Of a DNA stretch of 64,000 nucleotides, positions 53,482-61,634 are shown one piece after another. Each line of letters starts with the position of its first letter. Positions within the stretch are counted from its first letter, which is position 1. The notes beneath the pieces were generated by a model, which was given only the letters and a program-made list of their open reading frames with translations, did no database searches and had not been told where the DNA came from. The stretch spans positions 2,046,001 through 2,110,000 of the forward strand of contig NZ_CP077941.1 of the NCBI RefSeq assembly GCF_019722725.1, in the 5' to 3' direction. The stretch comes from Vreelandella profundi (GTDB lineage: Bacteria > Pseudomonadota > Gammaproteobacteria > Pseudomonadales > Halomonadaceae). The position numbers and the translations under genes are program-made.

Positions 53482-53976
53482 GTTTTGGCTACGCACTAAA
53501 ATTAGCGGAACCTGGTTAACGAATTCAGATATTACATCACGGAAAAGCCAAGTTCCGATTAAAGTATGCCCACCATCATGAAGCTTTACTAAAGCAGTTG
53601 CATAAGATGTCACTCGCTTGTCTTTGGGAGTGAAATTTAGGGTTACATACCCTTCCCACATATATCCGCCAACATCGAAGTCTAGATTAAAGTCTTTCTG
53701 TGGATTCTTAAATTTAAAAAGGAAAGATCCACTTAGTTGGTGCGCATTTTGTGATAGAAACAAACTGAACTCAGTCTCGAAGACATCTCCTTTTTCCGGA
53801 TCTTCATTTTTTCCGGAGCCAACCCACTGCCCATCTATTTTCACACCCTGATATCTTGTCGCTACGAGAAATGGAACTACCTTTGCAGTCCAGGCTACCT
53901 TTATAAGGTAAAGAACAACTGTTGTGCATATGCCTGTTACTATCCCAATAACACCTTGCTCTAATAATATGCTCAT
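53476..53976 (-). CDS. Membrane-anchored cassette protein with a predicted beta-rich domain
   Basis: 166 residues, not recognised. One N-terminal helix (QGVIGIVTGICTTVVLYLIKVAW) is followed by a soluble part rich in alternating hydrophobic residues: GQWVGSGKNEDPEKGDVFETEFSLFLSQNAHQLSGSFLFKF, MWEGYVTLNFTPKDKRVTSYATALVKLHDGGHTLIGTWLF. This resembles a small lipocalin-like barrel on a membrane anchor. The function is unknown. The first cassette in array direction, just after the boundary hairpin and a possible promoter. Confidence 0.72.
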   Translation of the reverse strand: MSILLEQGVIGIVTGICTTVVLYLIKVAWTAKVVPFLVATRYQGVKIDGQWVGSGKNEDPEKGDVFETEFSLFLSQNAHQLSGSFLFKFKNPQKDFNLDFDVGGYMWEGYVTLNFTPKDKRVTSYATALVKLHDGGHTLIGTWLFRDVISEFVNQVPLILVRSQNS

Positions 53977-54000
53977 AGCTTTCCTAGACAGTTAACAGTG

Positions 54001-54027
54001 ATTATATACCCTGCTGCATAACCTCAA
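54001..54027 (-). promoter_or_regulatory. Possible promoter driving the first cassette
   Basis: On the minus strand a TATAAT -10 box (54001-54006) lies 15 bases after TTGAGG (54022-54027), about 25 bp before the first cassette gene. The -35 falls inside the boundary hairpin. It could act like the outward cassette promoter of an integron; the short spacer weakens the call. Confidence 0.45.
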
Positions 54028-54057
54028 TGATCGTGCTGGCGCGTTCATTGAGGTTAT
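54018..54057. repeat. Boundary hairpin of the cassette array
   Basis: ATAACCTCAATGA and TCATTGAGGTTAT form a perfect 13-base inverted repeat with a 14-base loop. Its left edge includes GCATAAC (54016-54022), the same core box as the attC at 49336. It is too short and too perfectly paired for a standard attC. It may be a remnant attachment site, a terminator, or a folded recombination target. Confidence 0.6.
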
Positions 54058-54225
54058 CTAGCCGCCTAGATCAAATCTACCTCATTGATTCTATTGCTAG
54101 CAAAGCAAATTTTGGCTGCCTATCCAAAATTCGCGTGCCTTCTCGCTTTACCTCTAGCACATGCGATTGGGTGCTGCGATCAGCGTCCTACCTCCACGTG
54201 TGCAATCGGGCCAAAGCCCTATTGA

Positions 54226-54822
54226 TTAGCTACGTGGCCGGCTTAACAAATAGTTGAGATGTGCCTGCACTTCTGGCCACTCTCCCCTGTGCAGGCTATA
54301 CATCACCGTGTCGCGAATGGTGCCATCGCGGCGTAGCTTGTGTCCGCGTATGACGCCATCCTTTTTAGCCCCCAGGCGCTCAATGGCACGTTGGCTTGCG
54401 TAGTTAAAGTTGTCGGTGCGCCAGCCAACCATGTTACAACCCAACGTATCGAAAGCATGTGTTAACAGCAGCAGCTTGCAGGTGGTATTGATATGGGTAC
54501 GCTGCGCGCGTTTGGCATACCAGGTGTGGCCAATCTCTACCCGTTTTACCTCAGGTAAGATGTCGTGATAGCTGGTCGTGCCCAGCACGGTACCGCTGGC
54601 CTCCTCCATGACGGCAAAAGCAAAGCGGTGGCCTGCCTCACGGTCTTTCAAGGAGGTTTCAATAAAGGCGCTTGTTTCATCGGGCGACGGCACTGCTGTG
54701 ACACGCAGATTCCACAACTCGCCATCGGAGGCAGCGGCGCGCAGGCCAGCTTTGTGATAGTGCGCTAGTGGCTCAAGCTTTACACCGTGCGCGTTAAGGG
54801 TGACAGGGCTCACATAAGTCAT
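54226..54822 (-). CDS. GNAT-family N-acetyltransferase, RimJ/RimL type
   Basis: 198 residues. The Acetyltransf_3 pattern runs from VKLEPLAHYHKAGLRAAASD; VKRVEIGHTWYAKRAQRTHINTTCKLLLLTHAFDTLGCNMVGWRTDNFNYASQRAIERLGAKKDGVIRGHKL contains the acetyl-CoA and Asn-rich region. The substrate is unknown; ribosomal protein or small-molecule acetylation are options. It flanks the cassette array and looks chromosomal in base composition. Confidence 0.88.
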   Translation of the reverse strand: MTYVSPVTLNAHGVKLEPLAHYHKAGLRAAASDGELWNLRVTAVPSPDETSAFIETSLKDREAGHRFAFAVMEEASGTVLGTTSYHDILPEVKRVEIGHTWYAKRAQRTHINTTCKLLLLTHAFDTLGCNMVGWRTDNFNYASQRAIERLGAKKDGVIRGHKLRRDGTIRDTVMYSLHRGEWPEVQAHLNYLLSRPRS

Positions 54823-55076
54823 ATCTATCCAAACGCCTCTTATATTTGGCAGTCGAAAAACAGTGATTAGTCGAGATTACTAAAATAAGATTCGAAATAG
54901 CCGTTAATGCCTATTAATAACACGAAGGAATGGTGATGGAAGTCGGCATTTACACGTTGGCTGGTTTTTATCGCAGCTTTTAGCTTAGCAGTGCCCAAGA
55001 ACGCAGACGCCGGAACATAGAGTTCCGGCGCCGGTTCAGTCAGGTAAAATTACTACTGGGTGTTTAAGCCTAATGC
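54823..55076. other. Intergenic region with one hairpin
   Basis: No supported gene. It presumably holds the promoter of the GNAT gene and the end of the amidohydrolase operon. CGCCGGAAC (55008-55016) and GTTCCGGCG (55022-55030) form a nine-base stem with a five-base loop; there is no T-tract, so terminator function is uncertain. Confidence 0.5.
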
Positions 55077-56303
55077 TTAAAGCGTATTTTTATACGCCAC
55101 GCCCCCTTTCATTATAAGCATCAGTTGCTCATCCGGCTCAGTAAGCACAGTGATATCGTCCAGAGGGTTATCTTTAAGAATAATCACATCACCACGGGCG
55201 CCGGGAATGATTTCACCAAAATCACCCGTATGGCCGTAGGCATCAGCCGCGTGGCTGGTGGCCGCACGTATTAGCTCATCGGCGGGCACCACCGCTTTGC
55301 GAAGGTGGAACTCATTAAGCTGATGACGCTGCATACGGCCCAGCAGGTCAGACCCGTAAAGCATCTTCACACCGTGGCGTTGTGCCATTTCAAGGGCTTT
55401 GCCACCCGCATCGAGCACCTCAAATACTTTTCGCTGCAGTTCCTCGGCCATCCCCGCTTCCACGCCTTCTTTCGCTAGCGCATCGTAAGTACACAGCGTC
55501 GGCGTCAAATAAGCATCATATTCGAGGAACAGGCGGCAGCTCTCTTCGTCCATAAGGTTACCGTGCTCAATGGTTTTAACGCCACGAGGCAGCAGTCGAT
55601 TAATAGCACGCGCAGTATAAGCATGTGCCATGGTATGAATATTAGCAGCAGTCGCCTCTTCTACAATGGCATCGATTTCTTCAAGTGAGAACTGCGTGCT
55701 ATCGATACGATCCGTTGGCGAAGATACGCCACCTGACGCCATGATCTTAATCTGAGTAGCGCCCTTGCGAATCTCATCGCGTGCGGCCTGGCGTACTTCA
55801 CTGACACCGTCACATACACGGCCCAGACCTGCACAGCAAAAGCAGCCTTCAAAGGTTTGCTGGCCAGGCCCACGCATATCCCCGTGGCCACCGGTTTGCG
55901 AGAGTGCTCGCCCAGCGTACATGATGCGTGGCCCGGCCAGCGTTCCTTCGTCTACCGCTTTGGCGAGGCCATAATCCGCGCCACCTGCATCACGCACAGT
56001 GGTAAAGCCGCGCATCAGCATGGCTTCAAGCAGCTCGCTGGACTTGGCGCCGACGTAAAATGGCGAAAGCGTGCCTAGGAGCGCAAAGTTGGGAGTGATA
56101 GCGGTTACGTGTACGTGGGAGTCCACCAGGCCGGGCATCAAATAGCGGCCCTTGACATCGATCACCTGATCGTCATCGCCTTCAAGCAGCGTTGCGCTTA
56201 CCGCGTCGATACGGCCATCTTTAATACGCACCTGATGATTAGGAAGCACTTTACCGTTGCGTGAATCGATAACGTTGGCGTTGATAAAACGAGTTGTTGT
56301 CAT
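55077..56303 (-). CDS. Metal-dependent amidohydrolase (imidazolonepropionase/prolidase-like)
   Basis: 408 residues, TIM-barrel amidohydrolase. Metal ligands are visible: VDSHVHVTAI, the likely carboxylated lysine in ATQIKIMASGGVSSP, MAHAYTARAIN, TIEHGNLMDE and the catalytic Asp in MLYGSDLLGRMQRHQ. The C-terminus has GARGDVIILKDNPLDDI. It probably hydrolyses a C-N bond in an imported compound. It follows dctM by 23 bp in a TRAP operon, so it likely acts on the transporter's substrate; that substrate is unknown. Confidence 0.85.
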   Translation of the reverse strand: MTTTRFINANVIDSRNGKVLPNHQVRIKDGRIDAVSATLLEGDDDQVIDVKGRYLMPGLVDSHVHVTAITPNFALLGTLSPFYVGAKSSELLEAMLMRGFTTVRDAGGADYGLAKAVDEGTLAGPRIMYAGRALSQTGGHGDMRGPGQQTFEGCFCCAGLGRVCDGVSEVRQAARDEIRKGATQIKIMASGGVSSPTDRIDSTQFSLEEIDAIVEEATAANIHTMAHAYTARAINRLLPRGVKTIEHGNLMDEESCRLFLEYDAYLTPTLCTYDALAKEGVEAGMAEELQRKVFEVLDAGGKALEMAQRHGVKMLYGSDLLGRMQRHQLNEFHLRKAVVPADELIRAATSHAADAYGHTGDFGEIIPGARGDVIILKDNPLDDITVLTEPDEQLMLIMKGGVAYKNTL

Positions 56304-56326
56304 GTGTGTTCCTTATTGAGAAAGCG

Positions 56327-57634
56327 TCAGAACATTTTCTGAGGAAGATAAAGCGAAAGCGCGGGAATCAATACGATGAGTAATAGTGCGACGATATCCA
56401 TTACGATAAACCAGCTCACGCCCTTAAAAACTTCGCTAAGAGTAACGCTGTTGCCTAGCGCACCCTTGATGACATACACGTTAAGCCCGATGGGCGGAGT
56501 CACTAATCCGACTTCAAGGAGCTTAACCACGATAATGCCAAACCAAATTAAATTAAGGTCTGCGCCTTCAACTAAGGGAAGTATCAGCGGCAGTGTTAGC
56601 AGCAGCAGACCAATTGAGTCGATAAACATTCCAAGCACAAGATAGATCAGCGCTACCGCCAGAATGATCCACCATGTTTCAGTACTGACACCCAGAATCA
56701 ACTCAGCGAATGCAGCAGGCACGCCGCTCATGGCCAAGAAACGGGTAAAAAAGAGCGACCCAATCAAAATAATGAAAATACTCGCCGTGCTGACTGCAGT
56801 TTGCGTTACGGCTTCACGAACAGCTTCAAGGGTCAGGGTACGTCGAGCCAAGGCAATTAATGCGGCAATGGTGGTTCCTACCGCTCCTGCTTCGGTAGGT
56901 GAAAAGACTCCCAGGAAGATCCCGCCAAGCACTGAGCCAATAAGCAATGGCAGTGGCCAAATATGTTTGAACGCCTCCCATTTTTCATTCCAAGTGGAGC
57001 GAATATCAGTATCACCCGCAAGCTTCGGATTCAGCTTGGTCCTCACCATAATCATGCCGATGTATAACAGCGCAGAAATTACGCCTGGAATGAAGCCTGC
57101 CATAAACAGCTGGCCGACGGACACTTGGGCATAAACTCCATAAAGCACTAATAAAACGCTGGGTGGGATCAGCGAACCCAGTGTCCCAGAAGCAGCTACG
57201 GTACCGGTGGCAAGCCCCTTGTCGTAATTGTGTTTGAGCATTTCGGGTACAGCGATGCGCGACATGGCCGCTGATGTCGCTACACTAGAGCCAGACGCAG
57301 CCGCAAAAAAGGCAGAGGCCATCACGCTGGAAACGGCCAAGCCTCCCGGAAGACGCGCTAGATAAAGACGCATAGCCTGAAATAACCCTTGCGTCATATT
57401 TGTAGTGGTACACAAATAGCCCATGAACAAAAACATAGGCGCAGCGGTTAACTCCCAAGTGCCTGCAAAGTCGAAAGGAGTGGCAGAAATCATCCCCCAT
57501 GCCACGCGCATACTGGTCATTTCGCCTATACCAATAATCGATACCAGGCCAAGGGCAATGCCGATTGGCACCCGTAGGGCGATCAGGGCCAAGGCAATGG
57601 CGATACCCGCCACACCTATCTCGATGTTAGTCAT
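56327..57634 (-). CDS. dctM: TRAP transporter large permease DctM
   Basis: 435 residues with about 11-12 hydrophobic segments. Family motifs: VPIGIALGLVSIIG, ASAFFAAASGSSVATSAAMSRIAVPEM, GTLGSLIPPSVLLVLYG, FSPTEAGAVGTTIAALIAL and VTPPIGLNVYVIKG. It couples sodium entry to solute uptake with DctQ and the periplasmic DctP. It lies 10 bp after dctQ. Confidence 0.94.
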   Translation of the reverse strand: MTNIEIGVAGIAIALALIALRVPIGIALGLVSIIGIGEMTSMRVAWGMISATPFDFAGTWELTAAPMFLFMGYLCTTTNMTQGLFQAMRLYLARLPGGLAVSSVMASAFFAAASGSSVATSAAMSRIAVPEMLKHNYDKGLATGTVAASGTLGSLIPPSVLLVLYGVYAQVSVGQLFMAGFIPGVISALLYIGMIMVRTKLNPKLAGDTDIRSTWNEKWEAFKHIWPLPLLIGSVLGGIFLGVFSPTEAGAVGTTIAALIALARRTLTLEAVREAVTQTAVSTASIFIILIGSLFFTRFLAMSGVPAAFAELILGVSTETWWIILAVALIYLVLGMFIDSIGLLLLTLPLILPLVEGADLNLIWFGIIVVKLLEVGLVTPPIGLNVYVIKGALGNSVTLSEVFKGVSWFIVMDIVALLLIVLIPALSLYLPQKMF

Positions 57635-57644
57635 TGATTAGCTC

Positions 57645-58145
57645 CTACAATGCTTGACGTTGCTGCACTGCCTTGATCATGTTGGCGAGAATCGCTAGGC
57701 ACATGGCGGCAAAGCCAGCCGGTAAAGCCCAACGGCTGGGCCACAAATAAAACGTGAAGTTGGCCATCGCGGTTTCTTGGCGGACCGTGGCACGCACGGC
57801 ATCAAGATAGCTCTGGTAACAGAGCATGCCGAAGTACACCAGGCCAAGCGTACCGGCGAATAGGTAGAACGCCAGCTGTACAGGAGGCGAAAACCTGCCT
57901 ACAAAAACATCGACACTGATGTGCTCCCGCTTCAGCTCTACATAGGCAATGGGCAAAAAAACCACCGCAACCATGTAATAGAAGGAGACGAACTCCAGCG
58001 TTCCGGTAAACGATTTGCCAAAGAAATAACGCAGCCCTACATCCAGCGAGACATGTAGTGCCATGAGGATAAGAAACAGCGCCGCCAACACTAGTGCACT
58101 CTTGGCAACCCATTGGCTTAATGACTCAACAATGCGCGCGATCAT
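57645..58145 (-). CDS. dctQ: TRAP transporter small permease DctQ
   Basis: 166 residues with four hydrophobic segments. The DctQ pattern LDVGLRYFFGKSFTGTLEFVSFYYMVAVVFLPIAYVELKREHISVDVF (about 30-77) is clear. It partners DctM. It is separated from dctP by a regulator gene. Confidence 0.92.
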   Translation of the reverse strand: MIARIVESLSQWVAKSALVLAALFLILMALHVSLDVGLRYFFGKSFTGTLEFVSFYYMVAVVFLPIAYVELKREHISVDVFVGRFSPPVQLAFYLFAGTLGLVYFGMLCYQSYLDAVRATVRQETAMANFTFYLWPSRWALPAGFAAMCLAILANMIKAVQQRQAL

Positions 58146-58165
58146 ACATACTCTCTTTTCTTCGC

Positions 58166-58771
58166 TTACGAAGATGAAAAGCCAAGCTCGATAAGGGCAT
58201 CTTTCCAGAACAGCAGCATATCGCGGTAAAGCTCTGGATCGTCACGCCATATGCTCTGAGCGCCCATGCCGCGCATCATGCAAAGCGTGGCATTCAGGGC
58301 CACGCGCTTTTTCCGTGACGTATGCCTGGAGCTGGCAACCAGCTGTTCCCATATAGCCTCTAAAGAGCCATTGAACTTGGCCGCAAGGGGAATAAGCACT
58401 TTCATGATGTCAGGATCGGTACGAGCGGTAGTCAAATACTCCAACGTCACCATGTACAGATCTCCTTTGAAATGCTCGTGCAGTACTCTCAGCAGGCTAT
58501 CGAAGTCAAAATTTCCCTCCTGCACGCTGACCGCCAGTTGGCGAACGCTCTCAACCTCTTGGTTAAGTAAGTCCTCCAGTGCTGACTGCATCAAAAGCGT
58601 TTTGGACGGATAGTGATGAACCAAAGCCCCGCGAGAGACACCGGCCTGACGAGCGACATCCACCGTCGAAGTGGCACGAATTCCCTTGGCAAGGACGCAT
58701 TCGATCGTTGCCTGCATCACGCGAGCCTGAGTGTTGCGTGAGCGCTCTTCCTGGTTTTGTCGCTTCGTCAT
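58166..58771 (-). CDS. TetR-family transcriptional regulator
   Basis: 201 residues. The N-terminal HTH reads AKGIRATSTVDVARQAGVSRGALVHHYPSKTLLMQSALEDLLNQEV (about 29-74), followed by an all-helical ligand domain. It lies between dctP and dctQ, 20 bp ahead of dctQ, in the same orientation. It probably represses the TRAP/amidohydrolase genes until the substrate appears (inference). Confidence 0.9.
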   Translation of the reverse strand: MTKRQNQEERSRNTQARVMQATIECVLAKGIRATSTVDVARQAGVSRGALVHHYPSKTLLMQSALEDLLNQEVESVRQLAVSVQEGNFDFDSLLRVLHEHFKGDLYMVTLEYLTTARTDPDIMKVLIPLAAKFNGSLEAIWEQLVASSRHTSRKKRVALNATLCMMRGMGAQSIWRDDPELYRDMLLFWKDALIELGFSSS

Positions 58772-58831
58772 ACCGGTCCCTACTTATTGCATTAACGTTG
58801 GCTGCCTAAGAGGCAAACAGAATACGTTAAA

Positions 58832-59968
58832 TTAATAAATGCCGTAATCAGCGGGAAGCTTGCTATAGATTTCATCCATCGCCAGCTGGGCCAAGGCAGC
58901 TTCATCGCTGCGATCAACGCCTTCAAGCAGCTCTTGCCACTTTTCATAAGTTCTTAGGAAATCATCAATCAGAGCTTCGGGGTCTTCCACACCGTACTCA
59001 TCGCGCGCTTTGTCGTAGACGTTGGCAAGTGCCTGCTCGCGGAAAGCGACCACGGAATCCATGAGATCGGCTTCCGGCTCATAGACGTTGTTACCTAGCT
59101 CTTTGGCCTCTTCGATAGCAGACTCTGAAGCGCTAATAAATTGCACAATCATGCGCGTCATGGCTTGGGCCGTAGCTTGCTTGAAAACATCGCGCTGCGC
59201 GTCATCAAGGCCTGACCAAAACTCTTCGTTAAAGCCCCACTGAGGGCCAGACCAGTACATGCCGGTAGGCAGAAGCGTTGTATGCTCGGCAACTTCCCAG
59301 AGGGAGCGATCAATCAGGTCGTTAGTCGCGTTGGTAGCACAATCCAGTGATCCACGATCAAGACCACTATACATTTCACTGGAAGGAACATTTACTGGAG
59401 TACCGCCCGCTTGTTCTACCCAGGCAGACACCGTTGAACCTGCGGTGCGGATACGCTTGCCGCGCAGCTCTTCAAGATTACGCACCGGCTCCCTGCAAAA
59501 CATCATGTACGGTGGGGTGCTATAAGCTCCCAGATAAACGATATTAAGCTCTTCCCACTCAGCTAGCTGGGTGGGATTGTTCAGGCTAAAGTCGGTAACC
59601 GCCAGTATGCTGATTAGCGGGTCATCATAGTTAAACCCCAGTTCCTGAACCGCATTGGCAACCGGCATTTCGGAAGGCGTGTAAATAGCCGCATGGTGCG
59701 CTACCTGCACAATATTGTCTTGAATACCCTGCAAATTAGCACGCGGTGCTAGCAGTACAGTCCCGGTATAAACCTCGGGCTGAAGCTCTCCATTAGAAAG
59801 CTCCTTGACCATTTCAGCCCATTCGATATAACCATAGCGGGAGTGAGGATGCTGCTGGTCATAAAACGAATTGGCAATAAATGAAGTTGAGGCTTGAGCG
59901 GAATTTGCTATTACCGGTAAGGCTAAAGCCGCCACAGCCATTGTTATTACATTGCGCTTGAAGTTCAT
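58832..59968 (-). CDS. dctP: TRAP transporter substrate-binding protein DctP
   Basis: 378 residues with a signal peptide (VITMAVAALALPVIANSAQAS). DctP-family features: GYIEWAEMVKELSNGELQPEVYTGTVLL, DNIVQVAHHAAIYTPSEMP, LRGKRIRTAGSTVSAWVEQAGGTPVNVPSSEMYSGLDRGSLDCATN and a conserved Arg in the binding cleft. It delivers a carboxylate or related solute to DctQM. It heads the cluster; its AT-rich upstream region should hold the promoter. Confidence 0.92.
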   Translation of the reverse strand: MNFKRNVITMAVAALALPVIANSAQASTSFIANSFYDQQHPHSRYGYIEWAEMVKELSNGELQPEVYTGTVLLAPRANLQGIQDNIVQVAHHAAIYTPSEMPVANAVQELGFNYDDPLISILAVTDFSLNNPTQLAEWEELNIVYLGAYSTPPYMMFCREPVRNLEELRGKRIRTAGSTVSAWVEQAGGTPVNVPSSEMYSGLDRGSLDCATNATNDLIDRSLWEVAEHTTLLPTGMYWSGPQWGFNEEFWSGLDDAQRDVFKQATAQAMTRMIVQFISASESAIEEAKELGNNVYEPEADLMDSVVAFREQALANVYDKARDEYGVEDPEALIDDFLRTYEKWQELLEGVDRSDEAALAQLAMDEIYSKLPADYGIY

Positions 59969-60079
59969 ATATCAGTCTCCTGAACCGAATCAATCGGCTT
60001 TTTTTAGTGTTATATTGTTTCATTTTTTTAATAACACATTGCCTAGCGGTATATGTGTACTGTTAAATCTAAACGTCAG

Positions 60080-60119
60080 GAATAATAAAAACAAGCAGGA
60101 CTGTTTGTTTTTATTATTC
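60080..60119. promoter_or_regulatory. Perfect AT-rich inverted repeat before azlC
   Basis: GAATAATAAAAACAA (60080-60094) and TTGTTTTTATTATTC (60105-60119) are exact complements with a ten-base loop, ending 11 bp before the azlC ATG. It could be an operator or an mRNA structure that controls translation. No standard family is obvious. Confidence 0.65.
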
Positions 60120-60130
60120 ACTATCAAAAG

Positions 60131-60868
60131 ATGCCAAGTAAGCTTATGAATAAAAGAGAAAATAAAATAAAATTAGATACGGCAGGCACGTGGCGAGGTA
60201 TCCGTATGATGCTTCCTTTGGCCGCTTTCACGGTGGCGTTTGGTTTAGCCTTCGGCGTAGCAGCTATCCATGCAGGCATCGCTCGTTGGGAAGCGATGTT
60301 AATGAGCGTGTTTGTATTTGCTGCTCCCTCACAGTTTGCGGCACTTGAACTATGGACAACACCGCTGCCCCTTCTGGCCCTGGCGATGACGACCATGGCC
60401 ATTCATACCAGACACCTATTAATGAGTGCATCGCTTTATCCTTGGCTCAAGCCATTACCTTTACCGCAGCGATTTGCCGTCATTTTTATGCTAACGGATT
60501 CAAATTGGGCCATGGCACTGGGCGAATATCAGCGAGGAGAGCGCAATATTGGCATTCTTCTAGGAGGGGGTATCGCGCTATGGGCTGCCTGGGTAATAGG
60601 CACGGGTATAGGCTTGGCATTTGGCGGTGGCATCCATCAACCTGAACGCTTTGGTCTTGACGTGATCATGCTATGTTTTCTGTTGGTGATCGTGATAGGT
60701 GGTAACCCAAAGGTAGTAATGATTCTTCCGTGGCTAGCAGCAGCGCTCAGTGCACTGCTAGCCTATTGGTGGCTACCGCCCTATCTACATGTAATGGTTG
60801 GCGCACTGACAGGAGGAATGGTCGCCATATTACTTCCCAAACGTTGGTATAAGGCGGGTGTTTTGTGA
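60131..60868 (+). CDS. azlC: AzlC-family branched-chain amino acid exporter subunit
   Basis: 245 residues with about seven hydrophobic segments. TWRGIRMMLPLAAFTVAFGLAFGVAAIHAGI, FAAPSQFAALELW and TRHLLMSASLYPWL are AzlC hallmarks. It forms an exporter with AzlD. The ATG at 60131 lacks a ribosome site; ATGs at 60146 and 60206 are alternatives, the last behind GAGG. Confidence 0.88.
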   Translation: MPSKLMNKRENKIKLDTAGTWRGIRMMLPLAAFTVAFGLAFGVAAIHAGIARWEAMLMSVFVFAAPSQFAALELWTTPLPLLALAMTTMAIHTRHLLMSASLYPWLKPLPLPQRFAVIFMLTDSNWAMALGEYQRGERNIGILLGGGIALWAAWVIGTGIGLAFGGGIHQPERFGLDVIMLCFLLVIVIGGNPKVVMILPWLAAALSALLAYWWLPPYLHVMVGALTGGMVAILLPKRWYKAGVL

Positions 60869-61179
60869 GTTTGTCACCAGTATGGCAATCGCTATTCGCC
60901 ATCGTGCTGATGGTAGTTATCGGCTACGGGTCTCGAATTTTGGGACTACTCATTATGGCCCGCATACCATTAAGCCCTAACACTCGTCTGTTTATTGACG
61001 CCATGTCTAGCTCAGTGCTTATTGCCATCATCACCCCCATCATTGTGCATGGTGACGGCGGAACCCGGTTTGCTGCTTTAATGGCAGGCGCTGTCGCTAT
61101 TATCTTAAAAAGTCCTCTGGCATCAATTGCCGTTGGCATTATATGTGCGGCAAGCTGGCGTTGGTGGTTTGTTACATAA
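60865..61179 (+). CDS. azlD: AzlD-family branched-chain amino acid exporter subunit
   Basis: 104 residues, four hydrophobic segments, with GYGSRILGLLIMARIPLSPNTRLFIDAMSSSVLIAII typical of AzlD. It uses a GTG start that overlaps the azlC stop (GTGA). It partners AzlC in amino acid efflux. Confidence 0.9.
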   Translation: MSLSPVWQSLFAIVLMVVIGYGSRILGLLIMARIPLSPNTRLFIDAMSSSVLIAIITPIIVHGDGGTRFAALMAGAVAIILKSPLASIAVGIICAASWRWWFVT

Positions 61180-61196
61180 CTAATTGCTAGCCTAGT

Positions 61197-61565
61197 TCAA
61201 AGTTCCGCACAGCGCTCGATGGTGCCACCAGAAGTGCCGTCAGCCAAGTGGCTGAAAAGAGTACCCTCAGATCCCGAGCCAGAGCCTTTGGCCCACCACT
61301 CTAAATCGTCACCCACATAGCGCGCCCCGCTGCCAGAAACTGCAATTTGCATACCGTAGCTTCGACCCTTGTATTGCACCCTCGCCGTGTCTGTTGAGGG
61401 GTAGGCAGCGGCTATCGTTTCTCCGCTTTCACACTGATAGCGGTGCAGACTAGATGCTGAAGGTGTCGCGGCAGGCGCTTGGGCAGCTACTTGATTCTGC
61501 ACTGAAGTTGCACAGCCCGACATGAGCAGTATTGAAGTAATTGTCAGTGGAACGAAAATTTTCAA
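61197..61565 (-). CDS. MliC-type lipoprotein, C-type lysozyme inhibitor
   Basis: About 122 residues from a TTG at 61565, which follows GGGAGG at good spacing; an upstream in-frame start at 61604 is less likely. The lipobox LLMSGC marks lipidation. The mature domain YQCESGETIAAAYPSTDTARVQYKGRSYGMQIAVSGSGARYVGDDLEWWAKGS ends with ERCAEL, so it has two cysteines that could pair. This is the MliC/PliC pattern of lysozyme inhibitors anchored in the outer membrane. Confidence 0.85.
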   Translation of the reverse strand: MKIFVPLTITSILLMSGCATSVQNQVAAQAPAATPSASSLHRYQCESGETIAAAYPSTDTARVQYKGRSYGMQIAVSGSGARYVGDDLEWWAKGSGSGSEGTLFSHLADGTSGGTIERCAEL

Positions 61566-61634
61566 ATGAACCTCCCAATTCTTGTGACATAGACGGGTCA
61601 ACATCGCTTAGTTCTGTCTTCAATATGAGGGATA

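Larger units (their letters stand above)
47266..54057 (-). mobile_element. Integron-type gene cassette array without integrase (CALIN)
   Basis: Six attC-like sites (47266-47350, 47918-48001, 48679-48794, 49336-49407, 52552-52635, 53391-53481) separate seven genes in six cassettes. Several stop codons fall inside the outer core box of an attC, a hallmark of cassettes. In the four best-paired sites the stem carries its extra base on the right-hand side of the plus strand, so the array runs on the minus strand. No integron integrase is visible. The array is inserted between the pgi terminator and a GNAT gene. Cassette genes such as the ATPase are clearly more AT-rich than their chromosomal neighbours. 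Confidence 0.82.

Noticed and set aside
47266..54057. Prophage or insertion sequence origin for the island
   Set aside because: No transposase, terminal inverted repeat with target duplication, or phage structural gene is visible; the attC sites explain the structure.
54027..54257. Plus-strand reading frame of 76 codons at the right edge of the cassette array, considered as an integrase remnant
   Set aside because: It contains no tyrosine recombinase motif and overlaps the GNAT gene end and the boundary hairpin. It gives no evidence for an integrase.
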